Assembly: GCF_028622115.1 (NCBI RefSeq)
Contig: NZ_CP097263.1
Coordinates: forward strand, 2,356,001-2,420,000
Length of the DNA stretch: 64,000 bases
Source: Kutzneria chonburiensis
GTDB taxonomy: Bacteria; Actinomycetota; Actinomycetes; Mycobacteriales; Pseudonocardiaceae
Direction: 5' to 3'
The position numbers and the translations under genes were made by a program. Every line of letters starts with the position of its first letter. Positions within the stretch are counted from its first letter, which is position 1. The notes under the pieces are model-generated. The model made no database searches, was not told the DNA's origin, and worked only from the letters and a program-made list of their open reading frames with translations. This document shows positions 34,990 through 43,383 of the stretch, in pieces.

Positions 34990-35658
34990 ATGCGCGCCCA
35001 TCCGTTGGCCGAAGTCGCCGCCGTACTCGCCGACCCGACCCGCGCCGCCATGTGCATGGCCCTCATCGACGGCCGGGCCTGGACCGTCGGCGAACTCGGC
35101 AAGATGGCCGGCGTCACCCCGCCCTCCGCCACCGAGCAGGTCACCAGGCTGGCCGACGCCGGCTTCGTCGAGACCGTCCGCCAGGGCCGGCACCGCTACG
35201 TGCGACTCGCCGACACCCGGGTCGCCGAACTCATCGAGCAGCTCAACGAACTCGCCACGGATCCTCTGCCCCGACCCGTCGGCCTGCGCGCCTCTCGACG
35301 CGCCGAGCGGCTCGCCTTCGCCCGTACCTGCTACGACCACATCGCCGGGCACCTCGGCGTCGCCCTGCGCACCGGCATGCTCACCGCCGGCCTGATCGAC
35401 ACCCGCAGCGGCCTCGCCCTCACGTCCCGCGGCCACGACGTCCTGGACTCCCTCAAGATCAAGCTCCCCGGCGGACGGCGGCCCCTGCTCAAGGAGTGCC
35501 TCGACTGGACCGAACGCCGCGAGCACCTCGGCGGCTCACTCCCCGCAGCGTTGCTCCAGCACGCCGTCGACAACGCGTGGGTGGAACGCGGACCCGATCG
35601 CAGCATCAAGCTCCTGGACCCCCATGCCTTCGCCGTCCTCGGCGTCGAGGAGCTGTAG
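34990..35658 (+). CDS. ArsR-family winged-helix regulator
   Basis: 222 residues from ATG 34990. The first 75 residues form the ArsR helix-turn-helix (VLADPTRAAMCMALIDGRAW, VGELGKMAGVTPPSATEQV, HRYVRLAD). The C-terminal half (residues 90-222) is a helical domain with FARTCYDHIAGHLG and LKECLDWTERREHLGG, seen in longer ArsR-like regulators that lack the classic metal-binding Cys box. Signal unknown. Followed by a conserved palindrome that may serve as terminator. Confidence 0.88.
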   Translation: MRAHPLAEVAAVLADPTRAAMCMALIDGRAWTVGELGKMAGVTPPSATEQVTRLADAGFVETVRQGRHRYVRLADTRVAELIEQLNELATDPLPRPVGLRASRRAERLAFARTCYDHIAGHLGVALRTGMLTAGLIDTRSGLALTSRGHDVLDSLKIKLPGGRRPLLKECLDWTERREHLGGSLPAALLQHAVDNAWVERGPDRSIKLLDPHAFAVLGVEEL

Positions 35659-35672
35659 GCGTTTTGCTCTAC

Positions 35673-35715
35673 CTGAGTGGCTCATTTGGCTCCTGAAGCC
35701 AAATGAGCCACTCAG
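35673..35715. repeat. Perfect 19-base intergenic palindrome
   Basis: CTGAGTGGCTCATTTGGCT (35673-35691) and its exact complement (35697-35715) with a 5-base loop. The GAGTGGCTCATTTGG sequence is, as far as I recall, a recurrent intergenic palindrome in Kutzneria/Amycolatopsis-type genomes. It can terminate the ArsR transcript. Confidence 0.75.
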
Positions 35716-35953
35716 AGGCTGTTCCTGAACCCTACGATTTGAGTCCTAAAAGGACATTGAGCGGACGTTGGCCCTCGGTGATGATCACGCTTCCAGGCCG
35801 CCAGCGCTGCGGCCGGTGCCCCGAGGCCAGGCGCCCGTGAACGCACGAAAGCGCCCCTTCGCACCCGGGACAACTCAGGTGCGCGCCGCGGACATCTGCC
35901 CGAGGTCGCCGAGGCGGCCCCCGCTGAATGTTTACGGTTGCCGGAGAAATGAC

Positions 35954-36763
35954 TTACCGCGTAGTGGTGGGTTTGCCGCCCGTGATTCGGGTGAGTTGGC
36001 GGCGGAGCGCCTGCCAGGGTCGCGTGTCCGACAGAGGACGCCGGAGGGTCGCGGTGATCGTGATGGAGACGCCGTCCACGCGCGTGGTCACCTGAGCGTT
36101 GCGATACACCTCGTAGTGGATCGGAGTTCCCAGAAATTCAGCCCAGCGGGTGAGCTCGACCCGCGCCTCGTGACGCGAGTAGGTGTGGATATCCATATCC
36201 ACATTGAGTTGCGGCTCGCGGTTTTTAGGAGGGTCAATCCGCCAGCAGACGGGCGGCAGGTCTGCGGACAGCAGGCCGATCAGCACGGTCACCGCTTGGA
36301 GCTGGGCGGTGACGACCGGATCCCGCAAACGAGCCCGACGGGCCTGACGGGCTTGGTGGGACTTCAACTTCGGCACAGTCGTGTGCTTGGCGGTGCCTTC
36401 AGGTGCCGAACCTTTAAACGACACCTGCACGCCGCGGTAGACCCCTTCGATGCGGTAATTCTCTTCGTCGGATCTAAAGAATTCTACAGGAGAGCAATTT
36501 GCTTCGCTGCCAGTGCTGCCGGTGCTGATCCAGCGCCCAGGCGCGGGAGGTGTGACCTTCAGCTGCATCCCCAAACGCTCGGCGCAATGCGTCAACTTGA
36601 GGTAGCCCTCGCTGTCGCGGAAGCCGAGGCCCGGAGAACCATAAACGCAGCGGGGCACGTCTGTGGCAATAAACCACTCCATTGCGGGAATCCCAGTCCT
36701 GATGATCTCGATCAGCACCTTGGCCGCACGCGACTGCTCGTCCAGGATTCCCGCTCTGTCCAT
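35954..36763 (-). CDS. Hypothetical protein in a lower-GC patch
   Basis: 269 residues from ATG 36763; TTG 36799 would add 12. Mixed-charge soluble protein. Notable segments are CVYGSPGLGFRDSEGYLKLT, KLKSHQARQARRARLRDP (basic) and LNVDMDIHTYSRHEARVELT. No family recognised. GC and codon use are lower than in the neighbours, and no good ribosome-binding site is visible. Probably accessory DNA; it may belong to the same island as the metallo-hydrolase next to it. Confidence 0.6.
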   Translation of the reverse strand: MDRAGILDEQSRAAKVLIEIIRTGIPAMEWFIATDVPRCVYGSPGLGFRDSEGYLKLTHCAERLGMQLKVTPPAPGRWISTGSTGSEANCSPVEFFRSDEENYRIEGVYRGVQVSFKGSAPEGTAKHTTVPKLKSHQARQARRARLRDPVVTAQLQAVTVLIGLLSADLPPVCWRIDPPKNREPQLNVDMDIHTYSRHEARVELTRWAEFLGTPIHYEVYRNAQVTTRVDGVSITITATLRRPLSDTRPWQALRRQLTRITGGKPTTTR

Positions 36764-36915
36764 GATGAGGAGTGTCACCGAGGCGGACTCACAGAACAAG
36801 ACTGCTCTGGTAGGTCGGCTGCCACGATCATGGGACCGGCTTTGAGCTCAGGTAGCTCCGATTCCCTGGCGGTAGTGGCTTGTGGTTGCTTTGTGCTCGT
36901 CACAGCACTGTTTTT

Positions 36916-36929
36916 AGTCGTCACTGAAG
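36916..36929. repeat. Direct repeat copy 1 (AGTCGTCACTGAAG)
   Basis: Identical 14-base word at 36916-36929 and 37953-37966, in the same orientation, flanking the metallo-hydrolase gene; with adjoining bases about 21 of 25 positions agree. Confidence 0.7.
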
Positions 36930-36948
36930 CTATAGTGATATTATCCAT

Positions 36949-37854
36949 CTATACTACACGGGGGTTGGCTCGAACGAACTCCGCCGGCACGGGTTCCCAC
37001 TTCGTCGCGCCGGCCTCGTCCCGCACCAGCCGGCCGAAGGCCTGGTCGCCGAAGTGGATGCCGAAGCCGAGCGTGCCGGGCCGGGTCAGCTCCCCCACCA
37101 GCCGCGCCCGAGCCCTGAGGACGCCGTCGGTGTCGGTGTCCGGCATCGAGCCCCAGTCCGGGTGGTCGATCTGCGCCGGCACGTGGAAAGCGTCGCCGAA
37201 CACGACGATCCGCTCCTCCCCCGCGGACACGATGTACGAGGTGTGCCCCGGCGTATGCCCCGACATCACGATCGCCCGCACGCCCGGCCAGACCTCATCG
37301 CCCTCACGGATGAGCTCGTGGTTGCCCCGCATCGGCTCCACGGTCATCGACGTGATCACCCCGGGCACCTCAATGCCATGCTCGTGCGGCGCCCACTCCT
37401 CCGCCGCCACCAGATAACGCGCGTCAGGAAAGAACTTCCGACCGTCCACAAAGGCCCAACCCACGTGATCAAGGTGCAGGTGCGTGTAGGCCACGGTGTC
37501 GATGTCCCCCGGTGCCACGCCCAGCTCGGCCAGCACGTCGGGCATCGACCCGCAGTCGGCCGCCCCGAGGACCTGATCCCCCACCGAGATCGGCCCCCGG
37601 TACGACCCGAAACCGGCGTCGATGAGCAGCTTGCGGTCGCCCCGCTCCACCAGCAGCCCGCCGGCGGACATCGCAATGTGCCCCTGCGCATCCACCGCCT
37701 CCGGGTGCTCACGCCAGTACTCCCCCGGCACCGCCGGGAAGAACCCGCTCGCGCTCATCGCCATCGCCCCGTCGATGACGTACGTGAGCCGCACGTCCCC
37801 CAGCTCCAGCCGCCGCACCGCCGACTGCTCGTTCAACAACCCCAGTTCAGCCAT
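36949..37854 (-). CDS. MBL-fold metallo-hydrolase (lactonase-like)
   Basis: 301 residues from ATG 37854. The zinc motif is YTHLHLDHVGW, with later ligands SGHTPGHTSY (His), VVFGDAFHVP (Asp) and FGIHFGDQA (His). Resembles AHL-lactonase/organophosphate-hydrolase type members of the superfamily. No signal peptide, so cytoplasmic. Divergent from a TetR gene, which probably represses it; the intergenic region carries a perfect CTTCAGT/ACTGAAG inverted repeat. Substrate unknown. Confidence 0.9.
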   Translation of the reverse strand: MAELGLLNEQSAVRRLELGDVRLTYVIDGAMAMSASGFFPAVPGEYWREHPEAVDAQGHIAMSAGGLLVERGDRKLLIDAGFGSYRGPISVGDQVLGAADCGSMPDVLAELGVAPGDIDTVAYTHLHLDHVGWAFVDGRKFFPDARYLVAAEEWAPHEHGIEVPGVITSMTVEPMRGNHELIREGDEVWPGVRAIVMSGHTPGHTSYIVSAGEERIVVFGDAFHVPAQIDHPDWGSMPDTDTDGVLRARARLVGELTRPGTLGFGIHFGDQAFGRLVRDEAGATKWEPVPAEFVRANPRVV

Positions 37855-37948
37855 GGATCTTGTTCTACCGACGGCCTCTGCACTCGAGGCCGTTTTTCGT
37901 CTGACTGAACGGATCTTGCGTTTAGTGTCACCCGTTGAGGCAGCCTGC

Positions 37949-37966
37949 CTTCAGTCGTCACTGAAG
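37949..37966. promoter_or_regulatory. Inverted repeat and direct repeat copy 2, likely TetR operator
   Basis: CTTCAGT and ACTGAAG pair around CGTC (37949-37966), within the divergent MBL/TetR promoter region. Its right part (37953-37966) is the second copy of the word at 36916. Confidence 0.5.
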
Positions 37967-37998
37967 TCATAGGGCCACCATACATACGAACTGGTAGG

Positions 37999-38014
37999 TA
38001 CAATTTCGGCCATG
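37999..38014 (+). promoter_or_regulatory. Probable leaderless promoter of the TetR gene
   Basis: TACAAT at 37999-38004, 7 bases before ATG 38012. Confidence 0.5.
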
Positions 38015-38550
38015 TCCACCCGCGACCGGCTGGTCGAGAGCACCCGGGAGCTGCTGCGCGAGCGGGGCTACACGGGCACCAGCCCGAAGGCCATCCAGCA
38101 GCGCGCGGACGCCGGTCAAGGCAGCATGTACCACCACTTCGCCGGCAAACAGGACCTCGCGCTGGCGGCGATCGACCGCAACGCCGAGGAACTCACGGCG
38201 AAGGCCGAGCGAGAGCTCGACTCCCCCGGCACGCCGGTCGAACGCATCGCGACCTGGCTGCGCCGCGAACGTGAAGTGCTCAAGGGCTGCCCGATGGGCG
38301 TGCTCGTGCAGGACCCGGAGATCATCGCCAGCCCGGCGCTGCGCGCCCCCATCGCCGGTCACTTCGACTGGATTCGGGGCCGGCTAAGGAAATCCTCGCC
38401 GAGGGTGGCCTGGACACCAGACTGGCCGACACGTTTCTCGCTGTGCTGCAAGGCGGTTACGTGCTGGCCCGCGCGGCCGGCGACCCGACGCCGTTCGCCG
38501 ATGCCGTCGAGGGGGCCATCGCCCTGCTGGAGCGGGCGGCCGCCGAGTGA
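38012..38550 (+). CDS. TetR-family repressor, frame broken by one base
   Basis: The N-terminal DNA-binding domain is complete (RDRLVESTRELLRERGYTG, MYHHFAGKQDLALAAI). After HFDWIR, at GGGG 38376-38379, the frame is lost, and the remainder continues in the -1 frame: AKEILAEGGLDTRLADTFLA, then QGGYVLARAAGDPTPF and AIALLERAAAE, stop at 38548. Adding one G restores a normal ~180-residue protein (IRGPAKEIL). As written the product would have a wrong and very long C-terminus. Either a sequencing deletion or a recent mutation; the same defect occurs in two other genes here. Divergent neighbour and probable regulator of the MBL hydrolase. Confidence 0.85.
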
Positions 38551-38566
38551 CGGCCGCCCGCGTCGG

Positions 38567-39871
38567 CTACGGCAGGTGCCAGATCTGGTTGGCCGTGCCG
38601 GCGCAGTCCCAGATCTGCACCTGGGTGCCCGGTGTCGTGGAATACGCCGGATCATCCAGGCACTTGTTGGACTGCGGGTTGTAGAGCGTGCCGTTGGACT
38701 GCGGTATCCACACCTGCGCGCCGGTGTTGTTGCAGTCGTACAGCTGGACCTTGGTGCCGTTGGCCGTGCCGCCGCCGGTGATGTCCATACACTTCCCGAG
38801 CACGTGCAGCGTCGTGCCGGCCTGGACGAACGTCCACTGCTGCGCGGCGGAGCCGTTGCAGGTGTAGATCTGGATGTGGCTGCCGTTGGCCGTGCTGGCA
38901 GCGTTGTCGTCGAGGCAGAGGCCCTGGTAGCCGGTGATCGCGCCGCCGCCGGGCGGAGGCGGCGGGTTCCCGCCACCGGTCGTGGTGTACGCGGCGACGT
39001 ACTGCACGGTCATGGCGCCGCCGGAGGTCGTCGCACCGTTCGGCGACGTGCAGCCGCACACGCCGTTCGGGAACGCGCCGCCCATGGCCAGGTCGAACAG
39101 GATCGTCAGGTTGTGGTCGTACGCCTGCTGCCAGGTGCTCGTGCCGACCTGGCCCTCGGTGACGGTGAAGTACGAGGCGCCGTCCAGGTAGAAGGTGATC
39201 GACTCGTTCGAGGTGTTGGTCCGGTCCAGGATCATCGTGTACGTGTGGAAGCCGGTCTGGCAGCCGTTGCAGGCGCGCAGCCCGCTGCCGATGCCGTTGC
39301 CCTCGTTGCACGGCCCGCCCGGGGACACGCCACAGTGGATGGTGCCGGCGACCTGGGAACGGGCGTTGACGTCCTCCATGATGTCGATCTCGCCGTTCTC
39401 CGGCCACTGTCCCTGGCCGAGCATCCAGAACGCCGGCCAGTAGCCGAGTCCGCTGCCCGGGTTGGGCTGCTGGATGGAGGCCGTCACCTCGAGCTTGCCG
39501 CCGGCCGGCGCGCCGGCCACGGCCGACGGCGTCTGGATCCGGCCGGACGTCCAGTTGTTGCCGGAGCCCAAGGCGATCAGCTGGAGGTTGCCGTTGCCGT
39601 CGAGCCGGACGTTGTTGGTCGAGTTGGTCATCGTCTCGATCTCGCCGGTGCCGAAGTTCGAGCCGGGACCGGTGTTGTACATCCAGTTCGCGGTGTTCAC
39701 CCCGCTGCCCGCGGGGCCGTTGAAGTCGTCGCTGAACACGGTGGTCCAGCCGGAAGGCGGGGCCGGCACGGCGCCTTGCGCCGTGGTGCCGCCGAACGCG
39801 GTGATCAGCACCGTCATCGCGCCGACGGCGAGCAGGCAGGTGGCACGTCTGAATCTGGCAGGCAGGGTCAT
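38567..39871 (-). CDS. Secreted GH16 beta-glucanase with ricin-type lectin domain
   Basis: 434 residues from ATG 39871. Signal peptide (residues 1-33, LLAVGAMTVLITAFGGTTAQG). GH16 catalytic domain to about residue 295, with the active-site ExDxxE as NGEIDIMEDVN; then a Pro/Gly linker (GGGNPPPPPGGG) and a ricin B-like trefoil (QGLCLDDNAAS, QQWTFV, QVWIPQ, QIWHLP QxW repeats). It should hydrolyse extracellular beta-1,3-glucan and bind polysaccharide. A CebR-like operator lies 80 bases upstream. Substrate within GH16 (laminarin versus other glucans) is not decided by sequence alone. Confidence 0.93.
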   Translation of the reverse strand: MTLPARFRRATCLLAVGAMTVLITAFGGTTAQGAVPAPPSGWTTVFSDDFNGPAGSGVNTANWMYNTGPGSNFGTGEIETMTNSTNNVRLDGNGNLQLIALGSGNNWTSGRIQTPSAVAGAPAGGKLEVTASIQQPNPGSGLGYWPAFWMLGQGQWPENGEIDIMEDVNARSQVAGTIHCGVSPGGPCNEGNGIGSGLRACNGCQTGFHTYTMILDRTNTSNESITFYLDGASYFTVTEGQVGTSTWQQAYDHNLTILFDLAMGGAFPNGVCGCTSPNGATTSGGAMTVQYVAAYTTTGGGNPPPPPGGGAITGYQGLCLDDNAASTANGSHIQIYTCNGSAAQQWTFVQAGTTLHVLGKCMDITGGGTANGTKVQLYDCNNTGAQVWIPQSNGTLYNPQSNKCLDDPAYSTTPGTQVQIWDCAGTANQIWHLP

Positions 39872-39950
39872 CGTTGACTCCACTGGGTCGGCGGTCGGTT
39901 CGTGGCGGCCGACAGCGCGTTGTCGGCAGGGCAGGACCTGCCGAAACTCA

Positions 39951-39964
39951 TGGAAGCGCTCCCA
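39951..39964. promoter_or_regulatory. CebR-like (LacI-family) operator upstream of the GH16 gene
   Basis: TGGAAGCGCTCCCA differs at one base from the Streptomyces CebR box TGGGAGCGCTCCCA, which controls cello-oligosaccharide-induced cellulase genes. Its position 80 bases before the glucanase start fits repression by a LacI-type sugar regulator. The regulator is not in this window. Confidence 0.65.
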
Positions 39965-40048
39965 CAACCCGACGGCAATAGCCCGTTCGACGTAGTGGCG
40001 CGGAAAAACCGGACATGCGGCACGGAAACCGCGTGACCGTTGCGTGGA

Positions 40049-40501
40049 TCAGACCCCCGGCGGGCGGTCCTCGTACGGCGTGGACAGCACCACCGTGGTG
40101 CGGGTGGACACGTTGGCCTGCTCCCGGATCTGGCGCAGCAGGTCCTCCAGCGCCGTCGGACCGGCGACCCGGACCTTCAGCACGTACGAAGCGTCGCCGG
40201 CGACCGAGTAGCACGCCTCGACCGCGGACAGGTGCTCGAGCCGGTGCGGGTAGTCGTCCGGGGCGGCCGGGTCGATCGGCGTCAGCGAGATGAACGCGGT
40301 CAGCGGCAGGCCGACCTGCTCGCCGTCGACCCGGGCGGCGTAGCCCTTCAGCACGCCGCGCTGCTCCAACCGCCGAACCCGCTGGTGCACGGCGGACACG
40401 CTCAGGCCGACCCGCTCGGCGAGGTCGGTGAAGCTGCACCGGCCGTCCTGGGTCAGCTCGCGCAGGATGGCGCGGTCGATCGGTTCCAGCGGCGTGGTCA
40501 C
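40049..40501 (-). CDS. Lrp/AsnC-family regulator
   Basis: 150 residues from GTG 40501, overlapping the peptidase stop (GTGA). N-terminal helix-turn-helix (ILRELTQDGRCSFTDLAERV) and C-terminal RAM/ligand domain (GLPLTAFISLTP, VEACYSVAGDASYVLKVRV). A feast/famine type regulator responding to amino acids. Coupled downstream of an Xaa-Pro peptidase, so it may respond to peptide-derived amino acids. Confidence 0.93.
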   Translation of the reverse strand: MTTPLEPIDRAILRELTQDGRCSFTDLAERVGLSVSAVHQRVRRLEQRGVLKGYAARVDGEQVGLPLTAFISLTPIDPAAPDDYPHRLEHLSAVEACYSVAGDASYVLKVRVAGPTALEDLLRQIREQANVSTRTTVVLSTPYEDRPPGV

Positions 40502-41643
40502 GACGGCAGCACCGCCAACTCGTGCGGCCGGGTGTTCAGACGCACCGCGCCCTCCTCGCTGACCACGACGATGTCTTCGATGCGGGCTCCCCAGCGGCCC
40601 GGCAGGTAGATGCCGGGCTCGATGCTGAACGCCATGCCGACCTCCAGCACGAGGTCGTTGCCACTGACGATGTACGGGTCCTCGTGCACGTCGAGACCGA
40701 TGCCGTGACCGGTGCGGTGCACGAAGTACTCGCCGAAACCGGCGTCCGCGATGACGTCGCGGGCCGCCGCGTCGACCGCCTCGGCCGTGACGCCAGGGCC
40801 GGCGGCGTCGACGGCCGCCTGCTGCGCGGCCTTGAGCACCGCGTACGTGCCCATCACGTCGTCGAAGGCCGGCACACCGACCGAATAGGTGCGCGTGGAG
40901 TCGGAGTTGTAGCCCTCCGGCACCGGGCCGCCGATGTCGACCACGACGACGTCGCCCTTCTCGATCACGCGGTCGGAGACGCCGTGGTGCGGGCTGGCGC
41001 CGTTGGGGCCGGAGCCGACGATGACGAACTCCGCCAGCTCATGCCCCTCGGCCACGATCGCCGCCGCGATGTCCGCGCCCACCTCGGCCTCGGTTCGACC
41101 GGGGCGCAGCCACTCGCCCATCCGCGCGTGCACCCGGTCGATGGCCGCGCCGGCCTTGCGCAGCGCCTCGATCTCGCCGTCGTCCTTCCGCATCCTCAGC
41201 TCGCGCAGCACCGGACCGGCTAGGCCCTGCCGCGCGTCCGGCAGCGCGTCACGCAGGCCCAGGGTGTGCAGCGCCGGCATCATGTCGGTCACCGCCATCG
41301 ACTTCGCCGTGCCCTTGAGCAGGTCGGCCACTAGTCGGTACGGATCCTCGCCGTCAACCCACGTCGCCACGTGCACGCCGAGCTCGTCGGTCGGCACGCC
41401 CGCGTAGCCCGGCTGCTCCAGCTTCGGCACCACCAGCGCCGGCTCGGCCGCGCTGCCCGCCGCCGGCAGGACCAGACAGGTCAGCCGCTCGAACGAGGAG
41501 CCGCCGGCGCCGAGCAGATAGCGCAGGTCGGAGCCGGGCGACACGAGCAGGGCGTCGACACCGGCCGCGGCGGCCGCCTCGGCGGCCCGGCGGAACCGGT
41601 CACGAAGGGACTCGACGGCGATCGGGGCTGCGCTGACGGACAT
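40498..41643 (-). CDS. M24 family Xaa-Pro peptidase
   Basis: 381 residues from ATG 41643. Creatinase-like N-terminal domain (to ~150) and a pita-bread catalytic domain with the five metal ligands: VVVDIGG, NSDSTRTY, HRTGHGIGLDVHEDP, SIEPGIYL and RIEDIVVV. Cytoplasmic. Releases N-terminal residues next to proline or acts as a dipeptidase. First gene of an operon with the Lrp gene. The -10 box TAGGCT lies 8 bases upstream of its start. Confidence 0.93.
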   Translation of the reverse strand: MSVSAAPIAVESLRDRFRRAAEAAAAAGVDALLVSPGSDLRYLLGAGGSSFERLTCLVLPAAGSAAEPALVVPKLEQPGYAGVPTDELGVHVATWVDGEDPYRLVADLLKGTAKSMAVTDMMPALHTLGLRDALPDARQGLAGPVLRELRMRKDDGEIEALRKAGAAIDRVHARMGEWLRPGRTEAEVGADIAAAIVAEGHELAEFVIVGSGPNGASPHHGVSDRVIEKGDVVVVDIGGPVPEGYNSDSTRTYSVGVPAFDDVMGTYAVLKAAQQAAVDAAGPGVTAEAVDAAARDVIADAGFGEYFVHRTGHGIGLDVHEDPYIVSGNDLVLEVGMAFSIEPGIYLPGRWGARIEDIVVVSEEGAVRLNTRPHELAVLPS

Positions 41644-41657
41644 GAGCCAAGAGCCTA
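41641..41657 (-). promoter_or_regulatory. Probable leaderless promoter of the peptidase-Lrp operon
   Basis: Minus-strand TAGGCT (41657-41652) is 8 bases before ATG 41643. Confidence 0.5.
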
Positions 41658-41871
41658 GCGAGGTCGGACCGAAAGCGGATCATGCCCGTGAAGCGCGGGC
41701 CGCCCGAAGGGGTACTTCCGGATAACTTTCTAGTCACCGGCGGTGCACGCGTCCAGATGGCGGATGTTTCTAGCGCTGAGTCCCGGTTAACTCCATAGGT
41801 GTCACCCGAATGGGGGCTCAAGTCGACGAGAGTCGACCGGCTGGCAAACAGAGAGTGACCACGAGGAGTAG

Positions 41872-42168
41872 ATGATGTTCGTTGTGTGGACGTCAGTGCT
41901 CGTTGTGGTGGCGCTCGGCTGCTGGGCCCACATTCTCCATCCGTCCCCGACACGGGCCGTGACCAGGCCGATCAGCCTGCGCCGCACCCGCCGGTCCACC
42001 GACCGGCTGCTGCGCGAGCTGGCCGAGACCGGGCAGCTCGTCGCGCCGCTTCCGCTGCCGCGGCGCGAGGACGACGCACTGGCCGCCGGCCGGGTGACCA
42101 TCGTGAGCCGCCGGCCCACCCCTGAGCCCGAGTCGTCAGGCGACCGCACCCCCGACGTGGTCGCCTGA
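41872..42168 (+). CDS. Small single-helix membrane protein
   Basis: 98 residues from ATG 41872 (or 41875) with GAGGAG upstream. One N-terminal membrane helix (FVVWTSVLVVVALGCWAHIL) followed by a basic cytoplasmic tail with RRTRRSTDRLLRELAETGQL. Function unknown. Its last 33 bases overlap the convergent MFS gene. Confidence 0.65.
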   Translation: MMFVVWTSVLVVVALGCWAHILHPSPTRAVTRPISLRRTRRSTDRLLRELAETGQLVAPLPLPRREDDALAAGRVTIVSRRPTPEPESSGDRTPDVVA

Positions 42169-43383
42169 CGACTCGCCTTTCTCGTCCAGCCGGCGCCACA
42201 CCCGGAAGACGAACGGGCACAGCGTCACCGTGAGGTAGAGGGCCGCCGCCAGCAGCAGCGCCGTGGTCAGTCCGGCGAACTGCACCGCCGCCCCACCCAG
42301 CAGCGCCCCCACCGGCATGCCGGCCAGCGCCCCGGCCCCGACCACGCCGAACACGCGACCGCGCATCGACTCCGGCACGCGGCTGTACAGCTGGCTCAGC
42401 AGGATCGGGTTGATCGTGCCGAAGGCGAACGACGTCACCGCGATCACGGCCAGCAGCACGGGCATCGGCGGCGCGGCCGCCATGATGACGAGTCGCGGGG
42501 CGCCAGCCAGGAGAAACGCGATGGCGTAGGTCCCCCATTTCGGCAGCCGCTCCCCCACCGCCCCGTAGGCCGCGATCCCGCACAGCATTGCCGCGCTGGA
42601 CGTGCTGGCGACCAGGCCGAGCAGCACGCTGCTGTGCAGGATCTGCTGGCCGAACGCCGGGAGCAGCACCGAGCTGTAGGCACCGTCCAGCATGTTGGTC
42701 ACCATGACCATGCCGACCACCGCGGCCAGCAGCCCGTCTCGGCGGAGGTAATTGAGCCCTTCCCGGAGTTCCGCGAAGTGGCCCCGGGCGGACCATGCCT
42801 TCGGCTTGTCCTGGTGCAGATGCACCCGGATGAGCGTGGCCGTGAGCAGGGCGGAGGCCAGGTAGCTGGCGGCATCGACGTACAGGACCTCGGCCGGGCC
42901 GAGGAAGGCGATCAGCGCGCCGGCGCTGACCGCGCCGATCATCCGCCCCGCTCGCGCCGACCCCTCGAACCAGCTCGACGCCCGTGAGATCGGCGTCCCG
43001 GCGAGCTTCGCCGCTGACGGCAGCATCGCGTCGGCCGCCGTGGAACCCGGTCCCCTTGTCAGCCCCAGCAACGCCGTGAGCAGCACCAATGCCCACAACG
43101 GCAACAGGTTCAGCATGGTCAGCGTCGGGATCAGGCCGACCGCCACCGCCGCCAGGACGTCCGAGCAGGCGCTGACCAGCCTCGGCTGGATCCGGTCCAC
43201 GATGGGGCCGGCCAGGCCGGCGGCGACCGCGAGTCCGGCCACCTCCGCCGCCACGACCAGGCCGGTCTGGGCCGGGCTTCCGGTGCTGTGCAGGACGAAC
43301 CATGGGATGGCGAGGACCGTCATCGCCGTGCCGATGAGCGACACCGTGGTACCCGTGAGCAGGGCTAACAGAGGTGTTTTCAC
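42136..43383 (-). CDS. MFS transporter, probable drug exporter
   Basis: 415 residues from GTG 43383, overlapping the ArsR stop (GTGA). About twelve hydrophobic segments, starting VKTPLLALLTGTTVSLIGTA. Inter-helix features LTRGPGSTAADAMLPSAAKL and RVPESMRGRVFGVVGAGALAG match the DHA3/enterobactin-exporter-like MFS group. It probably exports a toxic or self-made compound, under control of the ArsR protein encoded directly upstream. Confidence 0.88.
   Translation of the reverse strand: MKTPLLALLTGTTVSLIGTAMTVLAIPWFVLHSTGSPAQTGLVVAAEVAGLAVAAGLAGPIVDRIQPRLVSACSDVLAAVAVGLIPTLTMLNLLPLWALVLLTALLGLTRGPGSTAADAMLPSAAKLAGTPISRASSWFEGSARAGRMIGAVSAGALIAFLGPAEVLYVDAASYLASALLTATLIRVHLHQDKPKAWSARGHFAELREGLNYLRRDGLLAAVVGMVMVTNMLDGAYSSVLLPAFGQQILHSSVLLGLVASTSSAAMLCGIAAYGAVGERLPKWGTYAIAFLLAGAPRLVIMAAAPPMPVLLAVIAVTSFAFGTINPILLSQLYSRVPESMRGRVFGVVGAGALAGMPVGALLGGAAVQFAGLTTALLLAAALYLTVTLCPFVFRVWRRLDEKGESSGDHVGGAVA

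Noticed and set aside
36764..36799. TTG 36799 as start of the hypothetical gene
   Set aside because: ATG 36763 is available and no ribosome site supports TTG; left as an alternative only.
35768..37417. 549-residue plus-strand frame over the hypothetical and MBL genes
   Set aside because: The minus strand there has clear MBL zinc motifs; the plus frame has none.
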